NCBI GenBank assembly: GCA_916048095.2 | Contig: OU696577.1 | Coordinates: 4,062,001 to 4,126,000, forward strand | DNA length: 64,000 bases | Direction of reading: 5' to 3' | DNA from: Sacculina carcini | Lineage: Eukaryota > Arthropoda > Thecostraca > Sacculinidae | Part shown: positions 20,849-31,472 of the stretch, piece by piece | How the letters are laid out: every line of letters starts with the position of its first letter | Numbering within the stretch: position 1 is the first letter of the stretch | Translations under genes and position numbers: made by a program | The notes under the pieces: generated by a model | Databases searched by the model: none | What the model saw: the letters and a program-made list of their open reading frames with translations, nothing else | What the model was told of the DNA's origin: nothing

Positions 20849-20936
20849 CTTGGAGGGGGAGGTATAACGTGTGTATGTATGTGCGTGTATTTTATTTCAT
20901 GTTTTATATAGGTTGTGATTGACTTGGAGGGGGAGG
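20849..20936 (+). promoter_or_regulatory. Polypurine tract, duplicated
   Basis: CTTGGAGGGGGAGGT occurs twice, at about 20849-20863 and 20923-20937, each inside GTTGTGATT(A/G)ACTTGGAGG. The second copy abuts the 3' LTR and is the expected plus-strand primer. The first is followed by ATAACGTGTGTATG, loosely like an LTR start, so a small tandem duplication of the PPT region is likely. Confidence 0.8.
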
Positions 20937-21095
20937 TGTCACATATGTATGTAGATATACGTGCGTGTGTGTTATGAACAGTGCGTGACGTCACGCGTCA
21001 CGCCACTGTCGTGGGAGTGGCTTGACGGTGCGCACGCGGGGGCTCGGGAGTGTGGCGCAGGACAGTGTGCATGGTCGTATGATCAACATGTTACA
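20937..21095 (+). repeat. 3' LTR of the Mag/SURL-type Gypsy
   Basis: Identical to the 5' LTR except for loss of AATAC after CAGTGTGC. The CRE core is at 20986-20993. Confidence 0.95.
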
Positions 21096-21876
21096 GTATT
21101 TGAGAATTTTGCCAATTTCACACGTTTTTTGTATCATTTGTGGGTATAAATTATAGCTTGCAGAGTCTGCAGAGTCTGCATCTGCATCTGCTGGTGCTGT
21201 CTATGCATCTTCATAAATGTCGACGAATTATAATAAAAACAGAATACACAACACCAACGTCGTTCGAAAAAGGCCAAATTGGCCTTAAATGGCCAAACCT
21301 GGGAGCCCTGGGAACCTGGGAGCTAAATGGGAGCCCTGGCGAAAAGTACTGACCACGCATATCAAACATTTACAGGTGTCAAGCACCATGGTTATGAGCT
21401 AGCAACATGGATGGCCTGATACAATAACGAGTGTCCGATTCAATTGTTGCCATTCAATGTTTGGTTGAATGTTTCCGGATTCTAATCAATTTTAGGTGAA
21501 ACGAGTGCTATAATTTGTGTACGGCAGTGATGTTGGCAGCTTTCAATAACAACAATAATAGTCACAGTTGAATGCTGGTTCATTGTGAGGTCTGTGATCA
21601 ATCATAAATATTGGTGCTATATAATCATAAATTTGGACGGTTATAATCTCACCTCTAAATATTTTTTCAATTTTGGTCGATTTGGGTGTGTTTTCAACCC
21701 GAAATACGAATTTTATATTGACCAAATCGTTGATTTGTATCGCAATACGTTTCGCCAGCCCTTGTGTCGCAATCGAGGCGTCTGGATGAAGGACGGAATT
21801 TATTGCCCATGTTCGCCTCATTTCTCATTGACTCTGGCTAAAATTTGTCCGTTATCTTCTAAATTATGCAAAGACA
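21096..21876. other. End of Helentron-like repeat, then intergenic sequence
   Basis: The stretch 21096-21157 continues the repeat interrupted by the Gypsy element (GTATTTGAGAATTTTGCC onwards). From 21158 no repeat family was recognised; small direct repeats (GCAGAGTCT; GGGAGCCCTGG near 21300-21335) occur. The rest precedes the RFWD3-like gene and may hold its promoter and 5' UTR, but no motif can be assigned. Confidence 0.45.
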
Positions 21877-22159
21877 ATGGATACTGCAGCGCACCTGGTT
21901 GAACACGGTCCAGTTTCCTCTGATAGGGACGATGACCGCGATGTTGTCGTACTTGACGCACCCGCACTTAACATCAACGCTTCAGCATCATCATCATCAT
22001 TAGCAGTTACAGCAACATCATCGACAATAACATCACCAGCATCAGTGGTAACATCAACAGAAACATCCATATCAACATCACTGGCAACAGATGCGCCTCG
22101 AGAAACTATACGCATTGAACAGGACGATAGCACAAGTGCTTCTCATTCCACTGCACCGG
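21877..22159 (+). CDS. Possible first coding exon of RFWD3-like gene
   Basis: An ATG at 21877 (MDTAAHLVEHGPVSSD) opens an Asp- and then Ser/Thr-rich low-complexity frame, as is usual at the poorly conserved N-terminus of RFWD3. A donor candidate CGG|GTATTT at 22159/22160 ends the exon with one extra base. The RING exon at 22804 begins with two bases, so the reading phase joins correctly. Same strand and 640-bp spacing support linkage. There is no homology proof for this exon; it could be an unrelated open frame. Confidence 0.5.
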
Positions 22160-22803
22160 GTATTTCACCGGCGTTTTTCAAAAAACCTTACATCTATTTT
22201 CGCCAAGTATATAATGTCAATTCATTCTACACTACTGTATAAACTAGCGTTAATATCCAGTTTTTTCCAGTTATTCAACGCAAGCGAATATGTTCCTTAC
22301 CCATTTAGTAAACGCCCGAATTTAAATAGGGTTTAGCTCTTCATCTTTGCTATATGGCTATATATGCTATCAAATTTGCTATATGGCAAATAACAAAGCT
22401 TGATGACGTGTTTGACGTTTTATGGCACATTATTTTTCTCTGAAATTTCCTCCAAATCAGTTATTATACAGGACGAAATTATTATCGTTTACACTGCACT
22501 CTATTGTGAGGTTTGTATAATTAAAATATCTAATCACATATTGATGTTTTTTTTCTTATTCTTCGGTGTTAACTTCGGCTGCTATATCTTGCGCGCCTGT
22601 GTCAAATAGACGTTATGTCAAATACAAACCAAATGACATTGGCGCGCAAATAATCATATCTCAACAAATTTATTGTATCTATATACAGCACTACAAGCAA
22701 ATCTATTTACAGTTATGCTAAGGTCAAACGCACATTGCTAGCAGTGTTCACTGCAAATACGTGACGCTTTACTTAAACTGATGAACACTGGCGTTTTCCC
22801 TAG

Positions 22804-23009
22804 CAACGGCGGTGGGAGCGACGACGGATCACGAGGTTCTGGTGCCGGTAGAGGAGTCGGACCAGAATTGTCCAATCTGCTTCGAGTCATGGTCGAACTC
22901 GGGCGCGCACCGAATTGCGTCTCTGCGCTGCGGTCACTTGTTTGGCCAGTCGTGCATTGAGCGCTGGCTGAGAGGCAGAGAGCAACGCTGTCCACAGTGC
23001 AACGAGAAG
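22804..23009 (+). CDS. RFWD3: RING-finger exon of RFWD3-like E3 ubiquitin ligase
   Basis: RFWD3 is a RING E3 ligase that ubiquitinates RPA and RAD51 during replication stress and interstrand crosslink repair. The exon encodes CPICFESW, then LRCGHLFGQSCIERWL, then CPQCNEK: a C3HC4 RING with the Trp and Gly-His-Leu-Phe-Gly features I recall from vertebrate RFWD3. The acceptor is TTTTCCCTAG at 22794-22803. The donor is AAG|GTGGGC after residue K of CPQCNEK, the same protein position at which the next exon resumes. Exon length is 206 bases. No stops or shifts are present, and coding composition differs from the AT-rich flanks. Confidence 0.8.
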
Positions 23010-24138
23010 GTGGGCAACAACTGTGGAGTTGTGAAATCACACGCTCTACCTACACTGCAGAGCCGAGGGATGAAGCTAGTAGAAAGATACTATTTCTGAT
23101 GCAGCATCTGTGCACACTGCAACGAACAGTGCTCTTGTGTCCGTACAACACTGGGTGGACTTTAGTTTTCGTAGTTGTTCATCCTGTCTTCGTACGCCTC
23201 TCGTTCTTGCAGTCAGGTTGTGGTGAATGTCGTTATTGTGGCGGTAATTCATGTAGATAGTCACATTGCTCAGTGACAATGGGGACATAATGCTTCTCCT
23301 ATGACAGACGTAATTTCTACAGTTCAGCTGTTTGAAACGTGGTCGTCTGAAATTATTGTTTCGCGATTATTGTTATCAATGAGGGATGCAGTTGAGGGGG
23401 TTGTAGCGAGTGGCATGGTGAGTAATAGCCTTGGTACTTGTAGTCCTGCCGACTAGGAGTCAACAATGGTCGTGGCAGTCAAGTCGATGTAGGAGTGAGA
23501 ACTCGCATGTCATTGTTATGAAAAGCGTCCTGTTTTGAGGTGAACTCGTTATTGTTTACTGTTTTTCTAATAATGTATAGTGGATGATAATTTCATCTTC
23601 TGCTAGCATGCTCAATTGAAACTTGAATATATTTGGCAACACTTCAAATAAACACAATTTCAAAAACAAGGATGCCTGGCTCTTGACGCTATTTTGCTAG
23701 TTGGGGTCATGATTCTTTGCCGAATTTGAAAATTGAAAGATTAATTAATAATAATTTATGAAACCGTAGACAGGTAGGCAAATATGGAAATAAACATAAT
23801 AATAACCCTGTATACATACCATAGTAAGCGTGCAAGTCGAAAAATACATTGTATATATTGGCGCTGATATCTGGCAAAATCCATTCATACGAGTATATAC
23901 ACACATGAACTAATTTAAAATGCTGTTAACAGTAATTGAAAATGTAGGTTGCATGTTGAGTAATAACCTCAGTAATTGTAGTTTGTTTTGTACAACTGCT
24001 TATTAGGAGTTGTAGTCGCCCTCTATTTTGGATTACCTGCTAATTTTGGTCTTCGTTTTGATGAGGTGTTTGTATTTGTATTGTCTTAATACTTGTCTCT
24101 ACCTTATGCGTGTGTGTGTTGTGTTTCACTGTTGGAAG
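23010..24138 (+). other. Intron of the RFWD3-like gene
   Basis: AT-rich non-coding sequence between two in-phase exons. No transposon end was recognised inside it. Confidence 0.6.
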
Positions 24139-24279
24139 TCGTCGCTGCGAGATATCAGAACAGTGTACGCCAAAAGTGTGACTGTGCTTGACACTAGCGA
24201 GCGGGACAGGGCCGTCAAAGAACTCGAGCTCGAGCGAGAAACTCGGCGCAAGCTAGAGCTGGACCACTCCATTGCCAAA
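24139..24279 (+). CDS. RFWD3: RFWD3-like exon after the RING (coiled-coil linker)
   Basis: The exon encodes SSLRDIRTVYAKSVTVLDTSERDR followed by a Glu/Arg/Leu-rich helical stretch (ELELERETRRKLELDHSIAK). In RFWD3 the RING is followed by a D-I-x-x-x-Y-A-(R/K) segment, L-D-T-S-E and a coiled coil, and this exon matches that order. The acceptor is TTGGAAG at 24132-24138 and the donor is AAA|GTATGT. The exon is 141 bases, phase 0 at both ends, consistent with the RING exon. The expected WD40 exons were not found downstream, where retrotransposons start at 25.1 kb; they may lie beyond the window, or the gene may be cut off. Confidence 0.75.
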
Positions 24280-25150
24280 GTATGTGCCATACTAATTTAT
24301 CAAAGTGCGATGGATTTTTCTTTGTCTATTGATATCTTGTTTTGATACCGGCCCTAATCTGGTGCTTGCAAGCCAATGTGTCTTCTTTCTGTTCCACTCT
24401 CAAAATATTCCCACAATGTCCCAGCTGGTTTTACATTTTTTTCTTCAGATTTAGTATTGTTAAATGTATGGAATTAGTTCCCACTACGTTTGGATGTTAT
24501 GAAGAGACGAACCACGGAAGAGACTGACAAAGTATAACATTTTATTCACTCAGTCTACTTAGCGCTGTGCTCCAGTGCGCACGCCACCAGGGCTCGTCCT
24601 GCAGTTATTGTGATATTGTGATAGTTTGACCATTCCCCTTTATCCTCCCATTGTTCCCGTATGGGAACAAGCACTTCATGGCATATTTTCTCCCGACATG
24701 CTTAACCGATTATAAAAGTAAGACCACTCTCGGATAGAGCATGAGACAGGCTCTAAGGATATATAGCTAGATTCAATTTTTTATGCACAGCACAGCACTC
24801 ATCCAAACTTGACCTTTTTTTCACAAATTGTAGTGTGTCGTTTAGGAGCTGTAAAAAGTTAGTATAAATTTGATTCATTTTACTTTTTTCAAATTAGCAG
24901 TTTTAGTTAAGTCGTAAGGAAGAAATAAATATAAATAGCAATGAAATTTAAATAAAAATTAGACAGTGAGGGAGTGCAAAGTAAAATTGTTCCCACACGT
25001 GAACACTCTGAACTTGGGTGCAGAAATTTACCCAAAATGTATTTCTTCCACGCAAACTAACACACGCGCACACAAACACGTCTATATTCACTCGCACGTA
25101 TCACGCACATTGTATCATCCCCATAGATGCACAAATGTAATTGTTAAGGC
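24280..25150. other. Probable RFWD3-like intron or flank, no gene recognised
   Basis: Sequence after the second donor contains no recognisable WD40 coding frame, RNA gene or repeat until the MITE-like block at 25151. Confidence 0.5.
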
Positions 25151-25347
25151 AGTGGCAGAGCCAGGATTTTTCCGGTGGGGGGCTGAGGGGAGGGGGGACT
25201 AAAGTTAAATATCCTGGGCTTGGCGAAATATAAGCAACTACACTCAAAATGTTCATGGTAATAATTTTTGGGGGTTCAGGGGAAGACATATTTTTCGTGG
25301 AAGCATTATCTCTCTCCAAGCCCCCTCCCCTTGTCGCCGCCACTGAT
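25151..25347. mobile_element. Possible hAT-type MITE with CAGTGGC ends
   Basis: Starts CAGTGGCAGAGCCAGG and ends GTCGCCGCCACTG, so the ends are inverted over about 8-10 bases, and the interior has G-rich and C-rich arms that can pair. CAGTGGC-type ends are common in hAT MITEs. No convincing 8-bp target duplication flanks it. A related start (CAGTGGCGGCGCCATGATT) lies at 63591. Confidence 0.45.
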
Positions 25348-25392
25348 TTGAGTTCAATTCATGTCAACAGAATGTGATGAAAAACATAATGT

Positions 25393-26460
25393 TCAGTCAA
25401 GTTTCATAATGTTCAGTTGTTTGAACAATGTAGTAGAACGCTTATGTAAGTGTTTATTCATTATTATTCTCAATGCTCTTCTTTGGGCGATTCTTATTGG
25501 TTCCAAGTTTGTTTTGAACGTATTTCCCCATGTTTCGCAACAGTATTGCATATGTGGTTTAAACAGCGTGTTGTATAACTGTATATTAATTTTTTTATCG
25601 AATATATTCCTAGTTTTACTCAATATAAAATTAATTTTGCTCAGATTGGAAGACACTTTATGTATTTGTTCTTTCCAGTTCAGACAGCTGTCAAGGATGA
25701 CTCCTAGAAATTTTGTTTTTTCACTCTTTTCGATAACTGAGCTCCCTAATTTTACGGTACCGACTTGACAGCGAGCCCTTCTATTGAATAATACATGACA
25801 GGATTTTGCAATGTTCACTGTGAGTTTGTTGGAGATGAACCAATTGTGTATGCTTGCTACTTCTGAATTGATTTTTCCGTACAAATTATTGGCACATTTG
25901 TCCTTGAAAAACAAATTTGTATCGTCAGCGAATACTACTATTTTGCAATTTTTTTCCACACTGAAGATATCATTTATATATAGCAAGAAGAGAGTAGGCC
26001 TAATACAGAACCCTGGGGCACACCACATTGTATTGTTCGCAGTGTTGACCGTTCATTATCCAATTCAACATATTGCTTTCTTTCGGAAAGGTAGGTTGAT
26101 AGCCAGTCATGTGCATTGCCTCGAATTCCATAACATTGACATTTCTTTTTCAGTAAATCGTGATTGACGGTTTCAAACGCTTTTTTTAGATCGAGGAATA
26201 CACCAGCAGCATTTTCTTTTTATCAAAACACTCTGTAATTTCATTGATCATGTCTAGAATGGCGTGTGATATATCCTTGTTTGATTGAAAGCCGTATTGA
26301 TTTTCATTGATTATTTGATGTTTGCATAAAAATTCCTTTAGTCTGTCATTGAACAACTTTTCAAATATTTTCGAAAATGTGTCTACAATCGATAATGGAC
26401 GATAATTTCCTCTGTCAGACCTATCTCCTGATTTAAAAAGAGGAATTAGAGAATTTTCAT
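25393..26460 (-). pseudogene. CR1/Jockey-superfamily LINE ORF2, reverse transcriptase part
   Basis: The minus strand encodes SLIPLFKSGDRSDRGNYRPLS, NQYGFQSNKDISHAI, a DLKKAFETVNH segment, VFADDTNLFFKDK with the catalytic FADD, FLGVILDSCLNWKEQI, and a thumb part ending NIMKLD. A frameshift lies near 26210. The order is correct for a CR1-like LINE. The last part of the protein and the 3' UTR are missing at 25393. Upstream, only a few bases separate the RT start from the endonuclease, so the linker between the two domains has been lost. Confidence 0.8.
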
Positions 26461-27460
26461 TTTAATTTTCCTTTTCAGCAAGAGATGTTCTTCTCGTGCA
26501 GATTGAGTAATATTGAGTCTTGTAAAAATTGGGAAATGATCGGAGATAGCCTCGCATATTACACCACTCGTCAATGTACTGGAAACACAATTGGTAAATA
26601 TATTATCAATCGAGGTGCTTGAACGATGAGTTTCTCTGGTCGCTGACTTTATTATTGGATAAAAGCCATTATTGGTCATGGTAATAAAGACGTTTTGCGT
26701 TGGCGCGTGGCCTTCAGTGTTCAACAAATTTATGTTGAAATCACCCATCAGCAGCCAATAGTTGTTGCTTGAATATTCAGTCAACTTATTTATTTCCTCA
26801 GAAGATGTATGCACCATTGTGCCTGGTGGTCGGTAAATACACGACGTTCGTATTTTACGCCGATCAATGGTTATGTCGACTGTAATCATTTCCATGACAT
26901 CCGTCACATTTACGCTGAGACGAGGCACGTGTTGTGATTGGTGTTTCTTGTTTAAAAATATTGCAACACCACCGCCTCTCTTGCCTCATTTGATGGAAGG
27001 CTTCAAACTCGTCTATTTGGCATAAATCAATTGTGCTGTCATTGACCTATGTCTCAGAAACAGCGATGACACCGAAATTCACCTCTAGTTCCCTCATCAA
27101 CGTTGTCAAGTCATCAATGGGCTTGTTGAGACTGCGTGCATTTATATGTAACATACTGAAACCTTGCGAATTTTTGAATGCGTCATTAAATGTGTCCACC
27201 GTGTACACACCAAAGCTGTTATTACCGTCTTCTGTATCATCAATATCAGCTTTGAATGTTTCCTCGTTAATCATTTTCATAATTGTAATACTGCTGATTG
27301 CAAAACAGCGTATAGGAACACCCATCCACAGCGTATAAAAACAACGTATAGCAACAAAATACGATTTGGTAATTTTTATAGCTTTCATTCGGAAGAAAAA
27401 TATCGAGCCACTCAAAGGATAGCGGTTCTGTGTGCATGCATGTTGCCCTTGAATTATCAC
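26446..27460 (-). pseudogene. LINE ORF2, apurinic-type endonuclease part
   Basis: The minus strand encodes LHINARSLNKPIDDLTTLMRE and GVIAVSET (N-terminal catalytic Asn and Glu regions), then decayed sequence, ISVNVTDVMEMITVDI-like strands, SCIYRPPG, LLMGDFNINLL, and SIDNIFTN...SDHFPIF (catalytic Asp-His). This is the APE-like endonuclease that nicks target DNA for target-primed reverse transcription. Frame changes near 26930 and 27050 break it. Confidence 0.75.
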
Positions 27461-27489
27461 TTGCTTTCATATCAGCGCACTCATTGAAC

Positions 27490-27615
27490 CACACGCACAC
27501 ACACACACAACTACACACCTGTATAAGCGCAACTACGCACACACATATAAGCAAGTACTCACACACACAAGTACGCACTCACAAGCAAAACTACACACAC
27601 ACACGAACACACAAC
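27490..27615. repeat. CA/ACTCACACA-rich microsatellite
   Basis: Degenerate CA-rich repeat between the ORF2 and ORF1 remnants of the minus-strand LINE. It includes repeated ACACACAAGTACGCACTC-like units. Confidence 0.8.
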
Positions 27616-27863
27616 ACAGTATATAGTACTGTGCGGCATTCGAATTTTCAGTAGAGACAGTATATAAATCGCGTATCTTATAATCAGACAATAGCCTAAT
27701 GATGAATTAATATGACTAAACATCCTCCAATGAGTTTGAGAAACAATCAATGATCAATACGGATTTATAAATTGAAATATTATCTATGCTCAATATTTAC
27801 TACTAGACTAGACAATTATAATCAAAGCAGTGCTCCACGGATGAGCTGTAATGCTAAACAAAT

Positions 27864-28646
27864 TCACTTATGATGTCTGGTTACCCGTCTGGTGACAGTT
27901 CTCCATTGGTGACGGTCCTTGTTCGGCGACTCAGTCGATGCCACAGCTTGATTTGTCACAACCGGCGCACTTGACACTAGTCCAGCCGGGCCAGTTTGCG
28001 CAATAACGTCTTCCGTACTGTAGACATTGACCACACGGGCGTTCTCAGCGAGTCGCATTTTTTTGCCGTTTACTGTCCGAGCGGAGTAAATCTTGCCCTC
28101 CCGTTTCATCTTTCTGAGCTCGTACATAGTACTGCTGTTCTTTCTGGTCAGATGGTCGTTAACATACACTTTTTGTGTCTTCTTGTCACTTTTCAGATGC
28201 TTCCTCGCTTCAAATACCTGCTGTCTTTTGCGGAGCTTTTCGAATTTGACCAGTATGGTGCGGTGTTGACCATCTACTGGCTGTCCGATTCTGTAAACCT
28301 CTTCAACATCTTTGGTTGATATATCTGTATTTAGTGTTGCAGATAGGCTTTGCACGATCTTTTGCGTATCTTCTCCACGCACCTCTTCTATTCCTGATAC
28401 GCAAAGGTGCTTGCGCAGCATTTGTTGCTCGAGGAGATATATTTTTGCTTGCGCTTCACGAAGCTCGTTCTTCATCTCCACCAGTTCTATATCCTTGGCG
28501 GACAGAGCCTCCTCCACTGCAGCCTTTATCGCTGGTGCCACCAATTTCTCCTTGATTGCCTCCAAAACTCCCGGACTCATCAGACATTTTTTCAACGCCT
28601 CTGACAATTCACCCATGTTTGTTATTGCCGCACAGTTGAAGGACAA
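27864..28646 (-). CDS. LINE ORF1 protein with coiled coil, intact frame
   Basis: A 260-codon frame on the minus strand starts MSFNCAAITNMGELSEAL. Residues about 45-78 form a Glu/Lys/Leu heptad-rich coiled coil (ELVEMKNELREAQAKIYLLEQ). A segment like the L1/CR1 ORF1 RNA-binding domain follows (RKHLCVSGIEEVRGEDTQKI, ILVKFEKLRKRQQVFEARK), then KVYVNDHLTRKNSSTMYELRK and a basic C-terminus. It has no zinc knuckle, unlike the ORF1s elsewhere in the window. It probably coats LINE RNA. The partner ORF2 downstream is broken, so the element as a whole is dead. Confidence 0.75.
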   Translation of the reverse strand: MSFNCAAITNMGELSEALKKCLMSPGVLEAIKEKLVAPAIKAAVEEALSAKDIELVEMKNELREAQAKIYLLEQQMLRKHLCVSGIEEVRGEDTQKIVQSLSATLNTDISTKDVEEVYRIGQPVDGQHRTILVKFEKLRKRQQVFEARKHLKSDKKTQKVYVNDHLTRKNSSTMYELRKMKREGKIYSARTVNGKKMRLAENARVVNVYSTEDVIAQTGPAGLVSSAPVVTNQAVASTESPNKDRHQWRTVTRRVTRHHK

Positions 28647-28675
28647 TTACAAAAACATATACTCAAGCACAACTA

Positions 28676-28800
28676 ACACGTCATTAAACCATTAAACCAT
28701 ATGCCATTAACCATATGCCATTAAACCAAAACTGCCCTTGCCATTAAACCAAAACAACTAACACGTCATTAAACCATATGCCATTAAACCAAAACTGGAA
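28676..28800 (-). repeat. Tandem CCATATGCCATTAAACCAAAACTG units upstream of ORF1
   Basis: Several copies of ACCATATGCCATTAAACC with AACTAACACGTCATTAA spacers occur, including a duplicated block of about 40 bases. The position 30-150 bases before ORF1 fits a LINE 5' UTR; promoter repeats are possible but not shown. Confidence 0.6.
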
Positions 28801-28969
28801 AGGCTATTGAAGCTGAATAGCTTGTGTTGCCTGGGTTGAATACAATTGCTAATACGATTCAATACATACACGTGCACATATAATCATATTTACGCGTACT
28901 AACTTACTCATCTAAACACTGATGAATATATCATGCACACAATCACACTCCAACACTCATACACACCAA

Positions 28970-29078
28970 ATACACACACACACACACACATACACATACA
29001 CACACACACACACATACACATACACACACACACACATACACATACACACACACATACACATACACACACACACACACA
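28970..29078. repeat. CA microsatellite with TACACATACA register
   Basis: Long CA repeat with periodic TACACATACA interruptions, giving a higher-order period of about 20-25 bases. Confidence 0.95.
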
Positions 29079-29084
29079 GAAACC

Positions 29085-29335
29085 ACAGCTCAGCAGGAAA
29101 TTCGACTGATAAAGCAGGATAAAGGAAGGGGGCACGGCAAGAAGCTCAGAAAACCTCGGTGCAAAAATGACATAAAGAAATACAGTTTTCCATTCAGGCG
29201 AATTGACGTTTGGAATAAATAACACAAGACTATCGTAGAGGCCAAAATTATAGGAGAGTTCAAACATAAGTTGGATACTCAGTGGGAAAGAGACAGCTCA
29301 GTGGGAGAGAGCGTAAGCTCATTTCCTGTACCACA
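29085..29335 (+). pseudogene. LINE ORF2 C-terminal tail, plus strand
   Basis: The plus strand reads GRGHGKKLRKPRCKNDIKKYSFPFRRIDVWNK, then a stop and IVEAKIIGEFKHKLDTQW. The K-K...R-K-Y-S-F-P-R-x-I-x-V-W-N pattern is the usual last segment of CR1/Jockey-type LINE ORF2. It is truncated on the left at the CA microsatellite. Its orientation is opposite to both neighbouring LINE remnants. Confidence 0.6.
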
Positions 29336-29399
29336 ACTAGGTAATCACACATACACACACACAGTTAACACAATCACGACTTATCGCACTCGACCATAT

Positions 29400-29942
29400 C
29401 CTTTATTTTTCATTGGTCAGATCCTTCAGAGTAAGATTGAATGTATTGTTTTTTCAAGTTTTTCTTTTAGCTGGACAACGTTGGAGTTTGTTTCTGTTTT
29501 TATCCAATTCATTCCACTGCGATATACCTACATAGAAAAATGATAAGCTTCTTAGTTTGGTTCATGTGTGGGGAAAGAGGAATTTGTCTGTATGACGTGT
29601 ATTGATTGTGAAGTATGCTTGAATGTTAGGTGGTAATTTCTTGTCGTATGCTGCATACATTTTTGTTAAATTATTCAGTTTTACTACGTCATCAAATTTG
29701 GAATAGTTTCTTTTTTAATGAATTTGATGTATTTTCCCTTGCTTTCAGATTGTCTATGATTCTGATAGCTCTTTTTTGTGCATTTTTTAGCTTGCAAGTT
29801 AGAGTGATAAATATTTGCCCATGCTTCACAGCAGTATTGTAAATATGATTGAAAAATGAATAATAAAGGGTGGTTTTTGTTTTAGTATCGAATATATCTT
29901 TTTCTTTGCTGAGAAGGAAATTATTATTATTATTATTATTAA
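29400..29942 (-). pseudogene. LINE ORF2 C-terminal remnant, minus strand
   Basis: The minus strand encodes LYYSFFNHIYNTAVKHGQIF, LKNAQKRAIRIIDNLKARENTSN and, after frame changes, KLPPNIQAYF and FLFPHMNQTKKL. This resembles the thumb-to-end region of the RT at 25393-26028 (KINIQLYNTLFKPHMQYC). It starts at an ATT trinucleotide run (29921-29942). Only the 3' part of the LINE is present. Confidence 0.55.
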
Positions 29943-30199
29943 TTACAGGCAAATCCAGTAGCATGGGAAGAGTGCAAGCACTATTGCCACCCTAAGGTGG
30001 CCTCATGTACCGGAAGCGCCCAAAAGATTCAGAGAGAAAGAGAGTTCGAAAAGAAAAAAGTCTAGAAAGAGAGTTGGAAAGAAAATAATAAATAAATAAC
30101 AATAAATATTAAACCATCATCCGATAACAATCCATAATGTCACTCCGCCCACGTTCCTCAATAAATAATAACAATCAACAATAAATATGTGATTAAGTA
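29943..30199. other. No gene recognised
   Basis: Purine-rich AGAGAG and AATAAATAA segments separate the LINE remnant from the dispersed repeat. Nothing codes here. Confidence 0.5.
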
Positions 30200-31472
30200 A
30201 ACAGAGAAATTCACTCTGTTTAGTTAGAAATTTAGTAGATTGTTTCCTATCCCAGGAGAATATATATCCCAGGAGACTGTTTGAAAGGGCATCCGGGTTC
30301 GGTGGTTTAGGTTTTTTCATTGAGAAACCAAATGTTTTTATGATGGTTTTAATGATATGGATGTTTGAAATAATTTGTCAGCAGAACAAAACGAATTCAT
30401 TGAGTAATAATGTGTTTTTATAAAGAAACCATGGTTTCTTATGAAAAAATGCAATGATGTTTTTAAATCTCGTTTTAAATTCGTTTTATTAGTGTACAGA
30501 TTCAGAAAATGTTGACAGCAGAACAATACAAATTAATTGTTTGGTCAATTGTTGTTTTTGGCAAACGTTTATTTCAACTAACGCTTTTTTCATAAAACAA
30601 TGCTTTCTAGAACAGTCTCTATGTAAGATAGATTTGATTGATGTACGTTATTTGAAAGTACATCAATGAAATCTATCTTCCATAGATATATCTTACCTTT
30701 TGTATATCAAGTAGTCTGCTGGTATAAGCCGCTGGTTAAACCACTTGATTTAACCTGTTTTTTTAACCATGTTTTTTCAAAATCTGTTTTTTTGAGACAC
30801 GTGTTTTGTAGATGTAGAGATTTTCAAAAAAATTGGCGGCAGATCAAGGAAAGTTGAACCAAATTAATTGGTATTTTATTTATAACCTTTTTCTTACTGG
30901 TTTTATGGATGCTGGTTTCTTTGATGTAGTTATTTGTGTTCAAGTACCTCTTTGTGCATTTAATATATTTCCTCAGTCGTTTATTTCCTACACGAAAATA
31001 TTGCCCGTTTTTCTTGTCAAGATTGCCACTTTTAATAATGCGGTCCGCTTTTATTCGTAGTCTCATTAGGGACACTAAGTTTGTGTGTATATTTGTAGTC
31101 TTTGTGTAAATATTTGCAGTGTTTGTACTTTTATATTTGCAAATAATTGATCTGTTGAATGAAATGATGAAAGTTGTTATAATCAACGTTAATTTCTGGG
31201 AGGAATAAGGTATTATGTGAAAAAATAAAAAATTATGCCACCTGTTGATTTACACAGTTTCAATTTTGTTACCAGAAAAAACGGTTCTCAAACCCTGCTT
31301 TCTTACGCAATGATTAACTCAATAATTGAATGCAAAACTGTACTGTACATAGAAGTGCTGCATAGTACCGTGCAAACGATGATATCAGGGCTTTCAGACA
31401 CATGATATCAATTTTATTGTGCATATTTAATGATAATTCTATTTGATAAGGTCACTAATAGCATGAATAACT
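30200..31472 (-). repeat. Dispersed ~1.3-kb repeat, main part (second copy at 61324-62665)
   Basis: The minus strand matches 61475-62665 for almost its whole length, for example around 30824-31186 and 61766-61957. The missing far end is at 37267-37434, because a foldback element inserted at GAATAACT (31465-31472). It contains many GTTTTTT/AAAAAAC imperfect inverted segments and no credible coding frame. The 37434 end (CTAG, reading inward TAGAGATGCGACC) and AAAAAACCG motifs recall hAT-type ends, but no target duplication was found. Confidence 0.75.

Larger units (their letters stand above)
16487..21095 (+). mobile_element. Full-length Mag/SURL-type Ty3/Gypsy retrotransposon
   Basis: A 4609-bp element with short LTRs (164 and 159 bp) that differ only by a 5-base indel (AATAC), a tRNA-Leu primer site, one uninterrupted gag-pol frame and a polypurine tract. 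It sits in a Helentron-like repeat at GTATT; the right copy is GTATT (21096-21100) and the left copy reads TTATT (16482-16486), one mismatch. Near-identical LTRs and the intact frame indicate recent insertion and possible activity. Confidence 0.95.

Noticed and set aside
21585..21902. Coding frame before the RFWD3-like gene
   Set aside because: AT-rich, no recognisable domain, and it overlaps the better candidate exon in another frame.
25151..25347. Definite hAT MITE
   Set aside because: The ends fit but no 8-bp target duplication flanks the block, so it is kept only as a possible element.
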